A DNA stretch of 64,000 nt from Odontocerum albicorne (Eukaryota; Arthropoda; Insecta; Trichoptera; Odontoceridae). The stretch spans positions 18,286,632 to 18,350,631 of the forward strand of contig OX463856.1 in the NCBI GenBank assembly GCA_949825065.1, read 5' to 3'. The position numbers and the translations under genes were made by a program. The notes under the pieces were generated by a model that worked only from the letters and a program-made list of their open reading frames with translations, was not told the origin of the DNA and made no database searches. Shown piece after piece: positions 47,201-56,199 of the stretch (position 1 is the stretch's first letter; every line of letters starts with the position of its first letter).

Positions 47201-48751
47201 AAAATTTATCTAGCAAGAGAGATTTTGAACAAGTGCAACAAATTTTAAGTTCAGTAATTTTTATCTTCGTAAATATATTCTTTAGCTCTTATCAAAATGT
47301 TTGTTTTATTCTTGTATTTATCAATAACCACTTGAATACTTAAAGAAAATGACTAAAGCTTTTTGGAAATATGTATAAGATCATTTATTCCATATATCAT
47401 TGAATGGATCCATTTACATTATTTTCCTAGAACCATTACCTGTGTAAATGAAGATATAACTGCATTATAAATTTACTTGGACCTTTACTATGAAGCTGAG
47501 GGTTACTAAGGCTACTTTGAAAAAATAGTAGTTACAACTACTTTTAAATCTAAAGTAGCATGCTACTCAAGTATTCTATATAAAAAAAAGCAACCGCGTT
47601 AATTTTCAGATACTCTTAAGATAAATTGTACTGCTTAACAACACTAGAAATAGAATTTATCAGTTTTGGAATTTAGGTTGTATCATATACTATTAATTGG
47701 GCATAATAGATCAGTAATGGTTGCAGTGCATATGTTTATTCCTAAATTGGAGTAGGCACATACAACAGAGTCATTTATGTATGTGCCTACTTTAATGGTT
47801 TGATATTTTGAATGGAGGAAAGTAGAAAGTCAGATAAATCATATAAGTTGTATGGATGTGGAAGAGGTGAAGGATGAGTGTCGAGATAGAAAAGTATGGC
47901 ACTCTATCTTTTGTCTATTCCGACAGGGAAATGGTGTGACGGTATGTATACGTATGTATAGTAAAATAGGTGTCATATCATCTAGGCCATGGAGACCATC
48001 GATTATTAATCTTATGATAATCTGTTGGTTTGACGAAATAAGAAAATATTTTTTTAAGATGAATGTGAAGTGAAAAACAGCATGTTGAGGTGGTTTGGAC
48101 ATGTTGAATGGATAGGTGGTGACTGACTAAACTAACTTATAATGCAAACATAAGGGGCGGCTGTGGTAGAGTATCACTGAGAAAAGTATGGTTGGACTAA
48201 GTGAATAAAATGTTAATATAAAATTAAAACACAGTTACTTTGTTTTATTCCACTTTATTTATTGCATCATCATCAAGTGGGATCTAAAATATATATTAAT
48301 TACATCAATGTGTGAGTTGTTTATGGTAATTCGGTCTATTAGTTGAAAGAAAGAAAGGTAAAGAACTGTACAAGAAGATATATGGATGTGGGGGAGGTGA
48401 AGGAAATATGTAGTGATAGGGAAGTTGAACCATTTATCTTCTCTGCCTACTTCAACAGGGAAATGGCGTAATGATATTTATGTATAAAATTAAGCTAGTT
48501 TCTAAACACACATGGGATATAAATTTATTTGAATATATAATACAGTAATTTTTACCTTCACTCCTAGACTTGTGTTTAATGTATTACTATATTTCATCCA
48601 CATGTCATCTAAATGCTTAGTTGTCAGCTCATATACATCTGTTTCATTATTGTAGTAAACAGGTATCGAGTAGAGGATCTTTGTACATGTTTTGCTGTCT
48701 GGCCATTCTACATTGCACATTGTGATGAGGTGGTAGTTCACATTGTCCAAA
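38284..48751 (-). CDS. Unidentified single-pass membrane protein, C-terminal part, two PPxY motifs
   Basis: Not recognised. Five minus-strand exons with consistent phases: 48751-48556, 46088-45961, 41312-41128, 40465-40363, 38332-38284; they sum to 220 codons including the stop, so 219 residues are visible. The first begins inside a codon after an AG acceptor, so more exons lie 5'. Order: an extracellular segment with Cys and one N-linked site (NET) and another (NTS); a hydrophobic helix MIWVGISIGVIIMFIVGIMI at about residues 77-96; then a cytoplasmic tail with basic SMRGSLVSQRK, two PPxY motifs (PPLY and PPKY, about 30 residues apart), an acidic YSEEKDNYDRGHENLAYDP stretch, and the end SGDKADNDESFL. 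PPxY motifs usually recruit WW-domain proteins such as Nedd4 ligases, so ubiquitin-directed trafficking is a possible role (inference). Introns carry large transposon insertions, including 41379-44689. A TTTATT (AATAAA on the minus strand) at 38222-38227 or 38172-38177 may be the polyadenylation signal. Confidence 0.8.
38430..38891. mobile_element. MITE with AGTAATCCCTC ends
   Basis: Ends AGTAATCCCTCTATTTATG and, on the other strand, AGTAATCCCTCAATTTACATG. Interior includes TTTTATCAATAACCACTT, shared with 47056-47460. The termini resemble pogo/Tigger-type ends (short, TA-flanked), but no coding sequence supports that. In the last intron of the membrane-protein gene. Confidence 0.65.
39690..40102 (-). 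mobile_element. MITE, truncated copy of the 61309-61882 element
   Basis: Reverse complement of about 61309-61720 over about 410 bp, including TTAGAATCGAGG, ACGTCACCAAATATTA-type blocks and the end GGCCATGCTACATTTTCT. The other terminal repeat is missing. Non-coding. Confidence 0.8.
40725..41095. repeat. Two tRNA-like SINE heads in opposite orientation
   Basis: Plus strand 40733-40796 has an A-box-like TGGCTATGTGGTAATGC and B-box GGTTCAAACCC. Minus strand 41094-41010 has CAACCTCTGTGGCTTAGTTA and a decayed B-box, matching the head of the SINE family at 3588 and 13355. Both pieces lie in one intron of the membrane-protein gene and point at each other. Confidence 0.5.
41379..44689 (+). mobile_element. 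DDE DNA transposon (IS630/Tc1-related) split by a retrotransposon
   Basis: Flanked by TA (41377-41378 and 44690-44691); ends are imperfect inverted repeats starting CAGTCTGTCAAGAAAAAGTA and CAGTCTGTCAAAAAAGAGTA, with a shared GCAACACC further in. Without the insertion at 43109-44538 it is about 1.88 kb. Transposase fragments on the plus strand: MYLDESYIHSSYKI (first Asp, about 41974), RWIIVHAGSEKGFVPNAFLI, MDNAPYHN (second Asp, 42243), LPPYHCDLNPIELIWALAKR (Glu, 42490). Stops and at least one frameshift make it a pseudogene. The spacing between the second Asp and the Glu is about 80 residues, much longer than in Tc1. Sits in an intron of the membrane-protein gene. Confidence 0.85.
43109..44538 (+). 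mobile_element. RTE-like non-LTR retrotransposon, 5'-truncated, nested
   Basis: 1430 bp bounded by an exact 18-bp duplication AGGTAAGTTTGTTAAAAC (43091-43108 and 44539-44556). Plus strand words in order: FRRSFLLPFYKNKGDSRKCD, NYRGIKLISHTMKIYEQIV, CGFVSGKSTVDAIQTVRLL, HMVFIDLEKAFDRVPR, GVHQESVLSPLLF, LLFADDIVLISE (intact FADD box), FKYLGSLIHSDGG, ALLYGSECW, RRLRWYGHVGRR, RGRPKNSW, ending LRRQ-stop. Several in-frame stops (after HDN, VM, GK) and shifts. Endonuclease domain and start of the polymerase are missing, as is usual for 5' truncation. Confidence 0.92.
44757..44885 (-). other. Candidate cassette exon of the membrane-protein gene
   Basis: Between exons 46088-45961 and 41312-41128, just outside the DDE element. 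Preceded on the minus strand by an AG after CTTTATT and followed by GTCAGC. 129 nt, an exact 43 codons in the right phase (2 to 2), reading MILDSYITKNLSKEGAHKLF and then NEDLFKDEEVEPG without a stop. Both splice sites are weak, so this is only a candidate. Confidence 0.3.
45100..45900 (+). pseudogene. Jockey-like polyprotein C-terminus, decayed
   Basis: Plus strand words: NLRPTAMALVYFVASIVSLF (normally LRTTALALVYSxAEYCAPVW), LRCGHVSDANALHRW, IISHIVEECLI and a final RRLPDYF. The last three fit the LRxGHG, HIVEECP and LPDFL positions near the C-terminus of jockey-type elements. Many stops. In an intron of the membrane-protein gene, antisense to it. Confidence 0.6.
46089..47055. other. Intron sequence, nothing recognised
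   Basis: AT-rich intron DNA of the membrane-protein gene, no frame or repeat assigned. Confidence 0.4.
47056..47460. mobile_element. MITE related to 38430-38891
   Basis: Ends ATAATTCCTCTGTTTACGAG and TGTGTAAATGAAGATATAAC are decayed versions of the AGTAATCCCTC termini; the interior shares TTATCAATAACCACTT and CATTGAATGG...CCATTTAC blocks. Confidence 0.5.
47815..48480 (+). repeat. Cluster of RTE-like 3' end fragments
   Basis: Three plus-strand pieces: 47815-47950 (SCMDVEEVKDECRDRKVWHS), 48060-48215 (SMLRWFGHVEW ... RVSLRKVWLD) and 48345-48480 (a second ATGGATGTGGGGGAGGTGAAGG end). The middle one normally precedes the first, so they come from at least two insertions. All in an intron of the membrane-protein gene. 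Confidence 0.6.
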
Positions 48752-49040
48752 CTAAAATATAAATATGTAATCAGTCAATAAATTTGTGTGTATTATTGAA
48801 ACAATGCAAATTAAACACATTTTACTATTTATAATCAATTATATATATTTTCCTTCATTATCAACAACTTGTTGCCATCTTACAGGTGAATAATTTTTTA
48901 AATTCCATTTGTGTAAAACCTCCACTCTGGTTTTGTTGTAAAAAACTGGAAACTTCTTTTTCGGCTTCATCTTTCTTGTTGTTCTTTTCCCGATAAAAAA
49001 ATCTGAGGAGCCAGAAATAAATTATATTTACTTGGAGCGA

Positions 49041-49192
49041 TATCTAGAGAGTAAGGGGGATGAGGCAGGAGCTTCCAATATCTAGAGAGTAAGGGCGATG
49101 AGGCAGGAGCTTCCAATATCTAGAGAGTAAGGGCGATGAGGCAGGAGCTTCCAATATCTAGAGAGTAAGGGCGATGAGGCAGGAGCTTCCAA
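49041..49192. repeat. Minisatellite, four 38-bp units
   Basis: Four head-to-tail units TATCTAGAGAGTAAGGGCGA... at 49041, 49079, 49117 and 49155. Units 2-4 are identical; unit 1 differs by one base (GGGGGA). Lies over the third-Asp region of the fossil mariner. Confidence 0.97.
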
Positions 49193-49311
49193 TATAAATT
49201 TTTAATTTTTTGTAGCGTTGTTCATGCCATGTGCAGTCTAGGATTATCGTGTTGGAAAAAAACTTTTTTGATATTTAATTTAATTGCGGGCGTTTTACTT
49301 GATTAAAAAAC

Positions 49312-49360
49312 ATTGATTAAAAAACGCCCGCAATTAGATTGCGGGCGTTTTTTAATCAAT
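49312..49360. repeat. 23-bp perfect inverted repeat with 3-nt loop
   Basis: Arms 49312-49334 (ATTGATTAAAAAACGCCCGC...) and 49338-49360 are exact reverse complements; loop TAG. A third copy of the core GCGGGCGTTTT lies just upstream at 49286-49297. Confidence 0.97.
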
Positions 49361-49766
49361 GCTGAGTTCAAACTTGAAAGCTGTTGACAATAGACATTTG
49401 CAGGTTTTAACAGTTCAAAGTGGATGACACTGTACATATTCCAACAAATAGATAAAACTATATTTTTTAGATACTTTCCTCCTTTGCTGTTCGTAAGGGC
49501 TTATTAGCCTTATCTCATTTTAAGTTCAAAGACATTGTTGTTTCGCTCTTCGATTTGTCTAATTCAACAATTCGGCTATATTGAAGGGTACCATATGAAT
49601 TAATAAAGAATTGGTGTTTCTTGGGGTAAAATTAGAGTGAGGTAACTAACAGTAGACCATTTTAGAGTAATGATCTGCAAATGAAGTTGCAATGAGTTAA
49701 GAGTTGGCATTAACTCTCGGTGTGTATTGTTTTGTTTTACGTTATTACACTTTTGTAGTAATAGTA

Positions 49767-49990
49767 CAATCTGTTGGGCTAATTGTCATGCAGCAATCAC
49801 TTCCAACTAACCAAAAATATGTTAAAATCTGAACCTAGGCATTGCTCTCAAAATAAACCGGGATCATTCTGCCTGAACGGAGCCTCGACATAGGAAGTAG
49901 AAACATGTGCCACGGGGACTATTGTAATAAGTGGACCGACAAAGTAATTTATTATTAGACTGATAGTCTTTTAACATAAAATGTCCTTTA
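49767..49990 (-). repeat. SINE tail fragment
   Basis: The block GGGCTAATTGTCATGCAGCAATC matches the tail end of the SINE at 13355-13513. A following GAGCCTCGACATAGGAAGTA stretch has a counterpart near 19620. The tRNA-like head is absent. Confidence 0.4.
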
Positions 49991-49999
49991 ATAGGTTGT

Positions 50000-50500
50000 C
50001 CAGAAAGTAATTTCATAATTAAAGGACAAATTCAAATGCATTTTTATGAAATTTCTGGAACTTTATTCTGCAAATCTGTTTTCGATATTTTCAGTACGTC
50101 AACAATTTCTCGTATCATAGAACACTGGTTATTCTCAATCGATGCATTCGTTTGATTGTCATCAGTGGTAAGTAAGTAGCTATCGAAAGTGGACACCATC
50201 TTCGAGTTTCACATTACCATTAGTGAATTTTTTAAACCACATTCGATACACATGATCACTTACTGCATCATCACCATACGTTGTACATATATTTTCCTTA
50301 GTTTGTGTCACTTTTTTCCTTTACAGTAGTAAAAAGGCATTAACTTATTTTATTGATATTCAAAATGACAGCTTAAGCAGTTTGGGTAAACAATGGGAGA
50401 AAACATGTCCTAAATTACTACCTTTCATAATAATACACATTCAGCATGTTTGGAATTAAGTTAGCGATGAAAATTTTGTCCTTACGACATCTATCCGAGA
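50000..50500 (-). pseudogene. Fossil mariner (family D), N-terminal part, second copy
   Basis: Homologous to 29330-29770. Minus strand words TYGDDAVSDHVYRMWFKKFT and NGNVKLED are the mariner HTH-linker region (YGxxAxSDRxxRxWFxxFxxGxxxLED); IREIVDVLKIS lies where the second HTH is expected. Confidence 0.65.
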
Positions 50501-50811
50501 AATATGAAATTCTTTTCCAGTTATTTATACTACAGAAAAAAATTATTTGTCTCTAATGAAATTTATTCTTTGTTTACATTTATCCAAATATAATGTACAT
50601 AAAATTAGTAATAATAATAAACTAAAACATGCCCTAGGAGTAGGCCTTTATAACATGAATAATACATATTTTATTAGAATACTGATCGATATGTCAAATG
50701 GAAAGCTAAACATAACACTTAACTACGAAAATTGACAATAATTTTATTCCTATACCAATTAATATTCTGGGTATCTAAAATTCAACATCGATTTATTTAT
50801 ATTTTATCAAA

Positions 50812-51369
50812 TAGTAATCCTTCCATTTACGTGATTTATTGGTTCTAGGAAAACGGCAAAAAAAGAGAACTGCGTAAATTAAGCTACTGAATGCTTTGTA
50901 AAACCGGTGATCTTCACATGTTTCCATATATTTCATTTTTACTTGGTTAAAAAATGTTTGTTTACATTTGAATAAGTCTATTTAAATATCTACTGATTAC
51001 TAATACAACACACATTTTGTATTTATGGTATATATAAATATGTATATATAATATAACGCCAGACGACACAATAGAATATAATAAATGAGTTGAGAGAACA
51101 CCACTTGACTCTGGCGTATAGGATCTCATGCCCATTATTCGAGAAGAAGAAGAAGAGTATAGAGAATAAACTTTCGTGGTCTCATGATTTCAACAACTGA
51201 AGCTGTAGTCAAGAAACAAAATAATGTTATGTTGCCAGTGATAAAAATAAAAACATTAATTTAGTAGCCAAATTATTACTTAATAGATTCATTATTATAC
51301 GAGTATATTTAAAAATTTGAGCAGAATTCATTATGGTAAAGTTAATTCATGTAAATAGAAAGATTACTG
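50812..51369. mobile_element. MITE related to 38430-38891
   Basis: Ends AGTAATCCTTCCATTTACGTG and, on the other strand, CAGTAATCTTTCTATTTACATG. A foreign block with CACTTGACTCTGGCGTATAGG (near 51108), related to repeats at 23655 and 25570, is inserted within. Confidence 0.6.
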
Positions 51370-54300
51370 CACATTGTATATTGTTTATAATATTTAAATA
51401 TTTTAACATATAAAATAAATATTTGGTACTTAGACCAAAAAGTTTGAAGTTCGTACTTATTTATTCTCCTCACAGTGACTTGTATTTAATATGACTTACA
51501 GATAGAACTAATAATAAAGAAAACATATAAGGGGAGTATAAACAGATGTTTTTATAAAAGAAAGGTGTCAAGTAAGTATGCGTGATGTTTCCATGGATCT
51601 TCAATATCTTCATTGATTTGTATGTAAACAAGATGAAGAGGGAAACAAGAGATGTAAAAATGGCATAATTGATCATCATTACTTAATTGTTTTCAGATAA
51701 TATGATAGTGGTGGAAAATGATTGAGTTATTCAGTTTAAAAAAATGTTTGCATAGTTTTAAGTAAAAATACTTCAGAATGAGTATGAATAAGTCAGTAAA
51801 TATGGTTACCAAAAAGGGGGATTTAATGAGTATTTGCAATGTATGGGTGAACAGTGAAATTTTAGAGTAAATTTTGCTGTCTAAGATATAAGATTTCAAA
51901 ACATCCGTTGCAGTATGAAATAAGGTCAGTGGCACACTTAGCACTGTGTACAAATGATTGTAGTAGAAAAAAACATGCTTTGCAAGGATATTTAAATACT
52001 GCTTATACATCATTCTCAGTATTAAAAGATATCCCTCATGATTAATTAGTTCTATGAAAAATTGCATAACTTGAAAAATGCATCAATTGAATTAATTTTT
52101 ATCTGGGTAAAGTTAATTGATTTTAATTGGTTCGAAATGAAAAAAAGTAACTAAAAATGGTAAAAACAATTTTTATTTTTATTATCTGTTAAAATACTTC
52201 CTTTTAGTTGGGCAAATTTCAAACTGCTTTTTAAATTTTATTTAAATCACGGTTGAGGAATCACTCATTATTTAAACACTCATTATTTAAAACTTCATTG
52301 TATAACAATTTTGCAGGATTATTACCAGGTGGTAATCTTTTCCAATCAACCAGACGAGAATAAATTAAGTTACATGGTCACAATTATTAAAATTATAATT
52401 TATTTGTACTAAGTACTTGTTGACATAATAAATTTTAAATAGTTGACATTGGTCATTTTAAGGACAGTGACATTTCTAAATTTTTGTTTTGAGATTTTTC
52501 TGTTATATGTTTGAAATAAACGAGATCAAGACATTATCATAAAATGATATCATTTAATGATTAAAATTAAAATTTTCCTTGTGTTTTTAATAATTGTAGA
52601 AAAATACAATTAATAAAAGTATCCTTGCATTTTGTGGCTTATAAAATATATTTAATCCAGGGATATCTACCCCAAAACTAAATTGTGTTGGTTCAAAAAT
52701 TGACACAAATTATTGGCAAAATTGATTATTGAATTCTTATTTAACTGATAGTGAATAGCTTTCACTTTCTGAAAAATATATCTACACTAGTATTCATTCT
52801 ATACATATAGAATGACATCTGTATAAAAAAAAACCATGTCTTATTTCCACTATTATTGGTAAGTGTATATTTTATATTAGAAGATTGCTGTTATATTCTA
52901 CTTTATCTGTAGAAGTTTTGTTTAATTCCGTAGTTTTTACAACGGCGGTTGGTTGGCGCAGGATACAGAATCCTTGATGCATATCCTCTTAAAAAAAATT
53001 AATTAAGAAGGTTCAGGACTAAAAAGGATAGATATGAATTGTGAGCCAAGTTTCAGATAAATCAGAGAAACTTTTCATTGACTAGATAGATAATATTAAA
53101 TGTGTTTTTTTTTGACTAGATAGATAATATTAAATGTGATTTTCATTGACTAGATAGATAATATTAAATGTGTTTTCATTGACTAGATAGATAATATTAA
53201 ATGTGTTTTTTTTTAATAAAAACTTATTATTTTTAACATATTGGAAGTCGTTTAAATAATATGGTAATTTTAATAAAGATTATTGGGATTCTCACTAAAT
53301 GAGTTCTTATACTGCAAGGGGTGTGGGTTTTAATGTCCCATGCACTATGACCATTGCTGATCTCTAAAATTACGATTTCGAAAACAATATTATAAAATTA
53401 TCAAATTTAATTTATATATATTCTAATTTATGGAAGGAATTATTTTATTACTTTTTGGCAACAATAAAAAACATTATTAAAAAATCTATGATACATATTT
53501 TTTATTTAAAAAAAATGTTGATTATAACAATATAAGAACATGCCAGAAAAGGCAATATAGTATGTGTATATTTCAACTATATGTAATCTAATTATTCTTT
53601 TTTATTGCTAGTGATAAAACATTCTCAGCAAAAAGTTACATACTCTGCAAAAAATATGAAATATTGGAGACTTGATTGAGTGTTATGAGATCTTGAGCAG
53701 TAATGATTGCATACATCTCCACAAACAATTTTACACATATTTGATTCACAACATACATTTGAGAGGATATCAGTTAAATTTTCCTAAATCTAAATTCCAA
53801 AATAATCCAAGGAAACATTATTTTGCTAACCGAGTTGTGGAGTCTTGAACAAACTGCTCAATAGTGTTATAATTGATTGCTCTGACATTGAACTAGTTAA
53901 AAAAACATTTTTGGGCAAGTTTCTACATACAAACTCATTTGATATTTTAGTAGTATTTTGTTTCCTTATTTTATTTTAGCATTTTCTTTATGAACATATG
54001 ACAATCAAACTTGATTAAGATATTACCAGCTACTGCCTGTTTATAATGATAATAAAAATAAAGTTAGTTTTAAAGTTAAGTTTAAAATAAATTTAAAACT
54101 CTTACAATTAAATTAGGTTGTTAATGATTAAAAAGAGTTATCCTGTAACATAAACTCCCATTTGACCATGGCTTACTGTGAGCTTGCTTGCATCAATTTT
54201 ACAATGATTAACAAATGGTTTAAAAAAACAGTGATCAGAAAAACTGACAATTAAAAAAATATACCTAATCCCAGTTGTACTGTAGGTATTTATGGTCATA

Positions 54301-54900
54301 TCACAGTTGACTCAAAGGCAGCTCGTGAGCAGCTCATTTTATGTCAAGTAGGAATCTAATCAAAATGTGTCTGAAGATGAAACTAACAAAATACATGAAT
54401 TTCTATTCTAAACATAGTTTCGAGTCTTGATTTGAAAAAAATATGCTACTAGCATGTTAATATTATTTTGGATTGGAAATAATGTCATGGCAATTAAACA
54501 TGATGCAAAAAATCCAACTCACATTCTATCTCTTTCTAAATATTTGAGCAGGGCCCCACTAGGGATAGTATTGTCTGTATGTGTACATAAAAAAATTAAA
54601 ACCTTTGTTGACTTGTTATTATTAAAACAAAAACAATGTTCACTTGTTTTTATTAAAAAGAACTTTGGAAATTGACCATAACTTTGAATGTATACAATAT
54701 AAATATTTCCCTATTAGTAACCTCCATGGCCTTTGATAAGATGCTGTCTTCCACTTGAGGATTTCGAGTTTGATTTTGTTCGAGTTTTCGAGGATTTCAA
54801 GTTGATTCCCAATAATACTCAAAAAAAGAGTCTAAGTCTCAATACTCGCACACAATAGACATGTTTGACTGTTGTTGCCAACACGTTTGATGGCAAATTG
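51370..54900. other. AT-rich stretch, only a short tandem repeat
   Basis: About 3.5 kb. The longest frame (minus, 51693-52067, 124 codons) is Phe/Leu/Ile/Tyr-rich without family motif and is probably chance. No terminal repeats or exons identified; the upstream exons of the membrane-protein gene may lie here but were not found. Confidence 0.4.
53078..53212. repeat. Minisatellite, four units of about 30-37 bp
   Basis: TGACTAGATAGATAATATTAAATGTG repeated four times (about 53078, 53113, 53147, 53180), separated by poly-T runs or TTTTCAT. Confidence 0.9.
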
Positions 54901-54908
54901 TCATTATA

Positions 54909-56196
54909 TTGGGTGTACAAATAAGTCACCGCCGTTTGACAAAAGTTGGCGCCACCAGTAAGTTATGGTTAAAATTGTCAGATGTAAAATGTCATTATCG
55001 TAAGGTTGGACATCTGTCAACAACATGACCTTGGAATATTAGTGAATTTTTATCAGTATAACATATTTTTTTGTGTTCGAAAATGTCAAGTTTTGAGCCG
55101 AATAAGCGTCATTTGCGGGAACTTTTGATTTACTTCTTCAATTTGAAGAAATCTGCAGCTGAGGCGCATCGATTGCTTGTAGAAGCATATGGTGAGGCTG
55201 CCTTAAGTGAGAGAAGTTGTCGTGAGTGGTTTCAAAAGTTTAAGAACGGTGAATTTGACATCGAAGACAAAGAACGTAGCGGAAGGCCGAAAGTGTACGA
55301 AGACGCGGAATTGGAAGTATTATTGGATCAAGATTCGTGCCAAACGCAAGAAGAACTTGCACTTACATTAGGAGTGACTCAACAAGCAATTTCACATGGG
55401 TTGAAATCATTGGGAATGATTCAAAAACAAAGAAATTGGGATTCATATGAACTGACACGGAGAAACTTTGAATGCCAATTTTCCACATGTGAAGTGCTGC
55501 TTGCCAGGCATAAACGAAAGGGTTTTCTGCACCATATAGTCACTGGTGATGAAAAATGCATCCATTATGATAATCCAAAAAGGAAGAAATCATGGGGATC
55601 CCCTGGTCATGCTTCAACATCTACGGCTAAGCCAAATATTCATGGAAAAAAACTCTTGTTGTGTATTTGGTGGGATCAGCTTGGTGTCGTGTATTATGAG
55701 TTGCTCAAACCGAATGAAACCATTGCTGGGGCTGTCTACCGAACATAATTGATGAGATTGAGTCGAGCACTCGAGGAAAAGCGCGCCCACTACTACGCCA
55801 GACACGACAAAATTATTCTCCTGCATGATAATGCTAGTCCACATGTTGCGGCACCGGTCAAAACCTATTTGGAAACACTCAATTGAGAAGTTTTACCCCA
55901 CCCGCTGTATTCACCAGACATTGCTCCTTCTGATTACCACTTGTTTTGATCGATGACGCATGGCCTGTCTGAGCAGCACTTCACATCATATGAAGATACC
56001 AAAAATTGAGTCGATTCGTGGATAGCCTCAAAAGATGATGATGATGACTGACGCGGTATTCGTATGCTGACAGAAAGATGGGGAAAAGTAGTGGCAAGCG
56101 ATGGGTACTACTTCGAATAAAACATGAGGTTCCGTTCTTTCACAATAAATGCCCATTTTTTTATAAAAAACGGCGGAAACTTATTTGTACACCTAA
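54909..56196 (+). mobile_element. Full-length mariner (family E), dead
   Basis: 1288 bp flanked by TA (54907-54908 and 56197-56198). Inverted repeats match at 26 of 29 positions, reading TTGGGTGTACAAATAAGTCA (left) and TTAGGTGTACAAATAAGTTT (right, other strand). Contains a single transposase frame broken only by stop codons. Confidence 0.93.
55083..56120 (+). pseudogene. Mariner transposase with five in-frame stops and no frameshift
   Basis: From MSSFEPNKRH at 55083 to the final TAA at 56118-56120 is exactly 346 codons, the normal mariner size. Order: HTH (LLIYFFNLKKSAAEAHRLLV), WFQKFKNGEFDIED, GRPKV linker, second HTH (EELALTLGVTQQAISHGL), catalytic TGDEKCIHYDN, LLHDNASPHVA, YSPDIAPSDYHLF (34 residues between the last two Asp). 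Internal stops: TAA at codon 222, then four TGA codons in the C-terminal third. The first 221 codons (55083-55745) remain open and contain the complete DNA-binding region. Confidence 0.92.
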
Positions 56197-56199
56197 TAC

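Larger units (their letters stand above)
48830..49640 (-). pseudogene. Fossil mariner, C-terminal half
   Basis: Minus strand words in order: ETTMSLNLK, DKANKPLRTAKEESI, FQHDNPRLHMA (second Asp), an APASSPLLSRY block corresponding to the PYSPDLAPSDY motif in a shifted frame, and a final MATSC region. Interrupted by a 4-unit minisatellite (49041-49192) and a hairpin (49312-49360). No terminal repeats recognised. Confidence 0.65.

Noticed and set aside
49041..49192. CRISPR-like array
   Set aside because: The units are contiguous without spacers and lie in a eukaryotic fossil transposon; it is a minisatellite.
51693..52067. 124-codon minus-strand frame as an upstream exon of the membrane-protein gene
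   Set aside because: Composition is that of chance AT-rich DNA (Phe, Leu, Tyr, Ile), no motif, and no splice donor of the needed phase was found.
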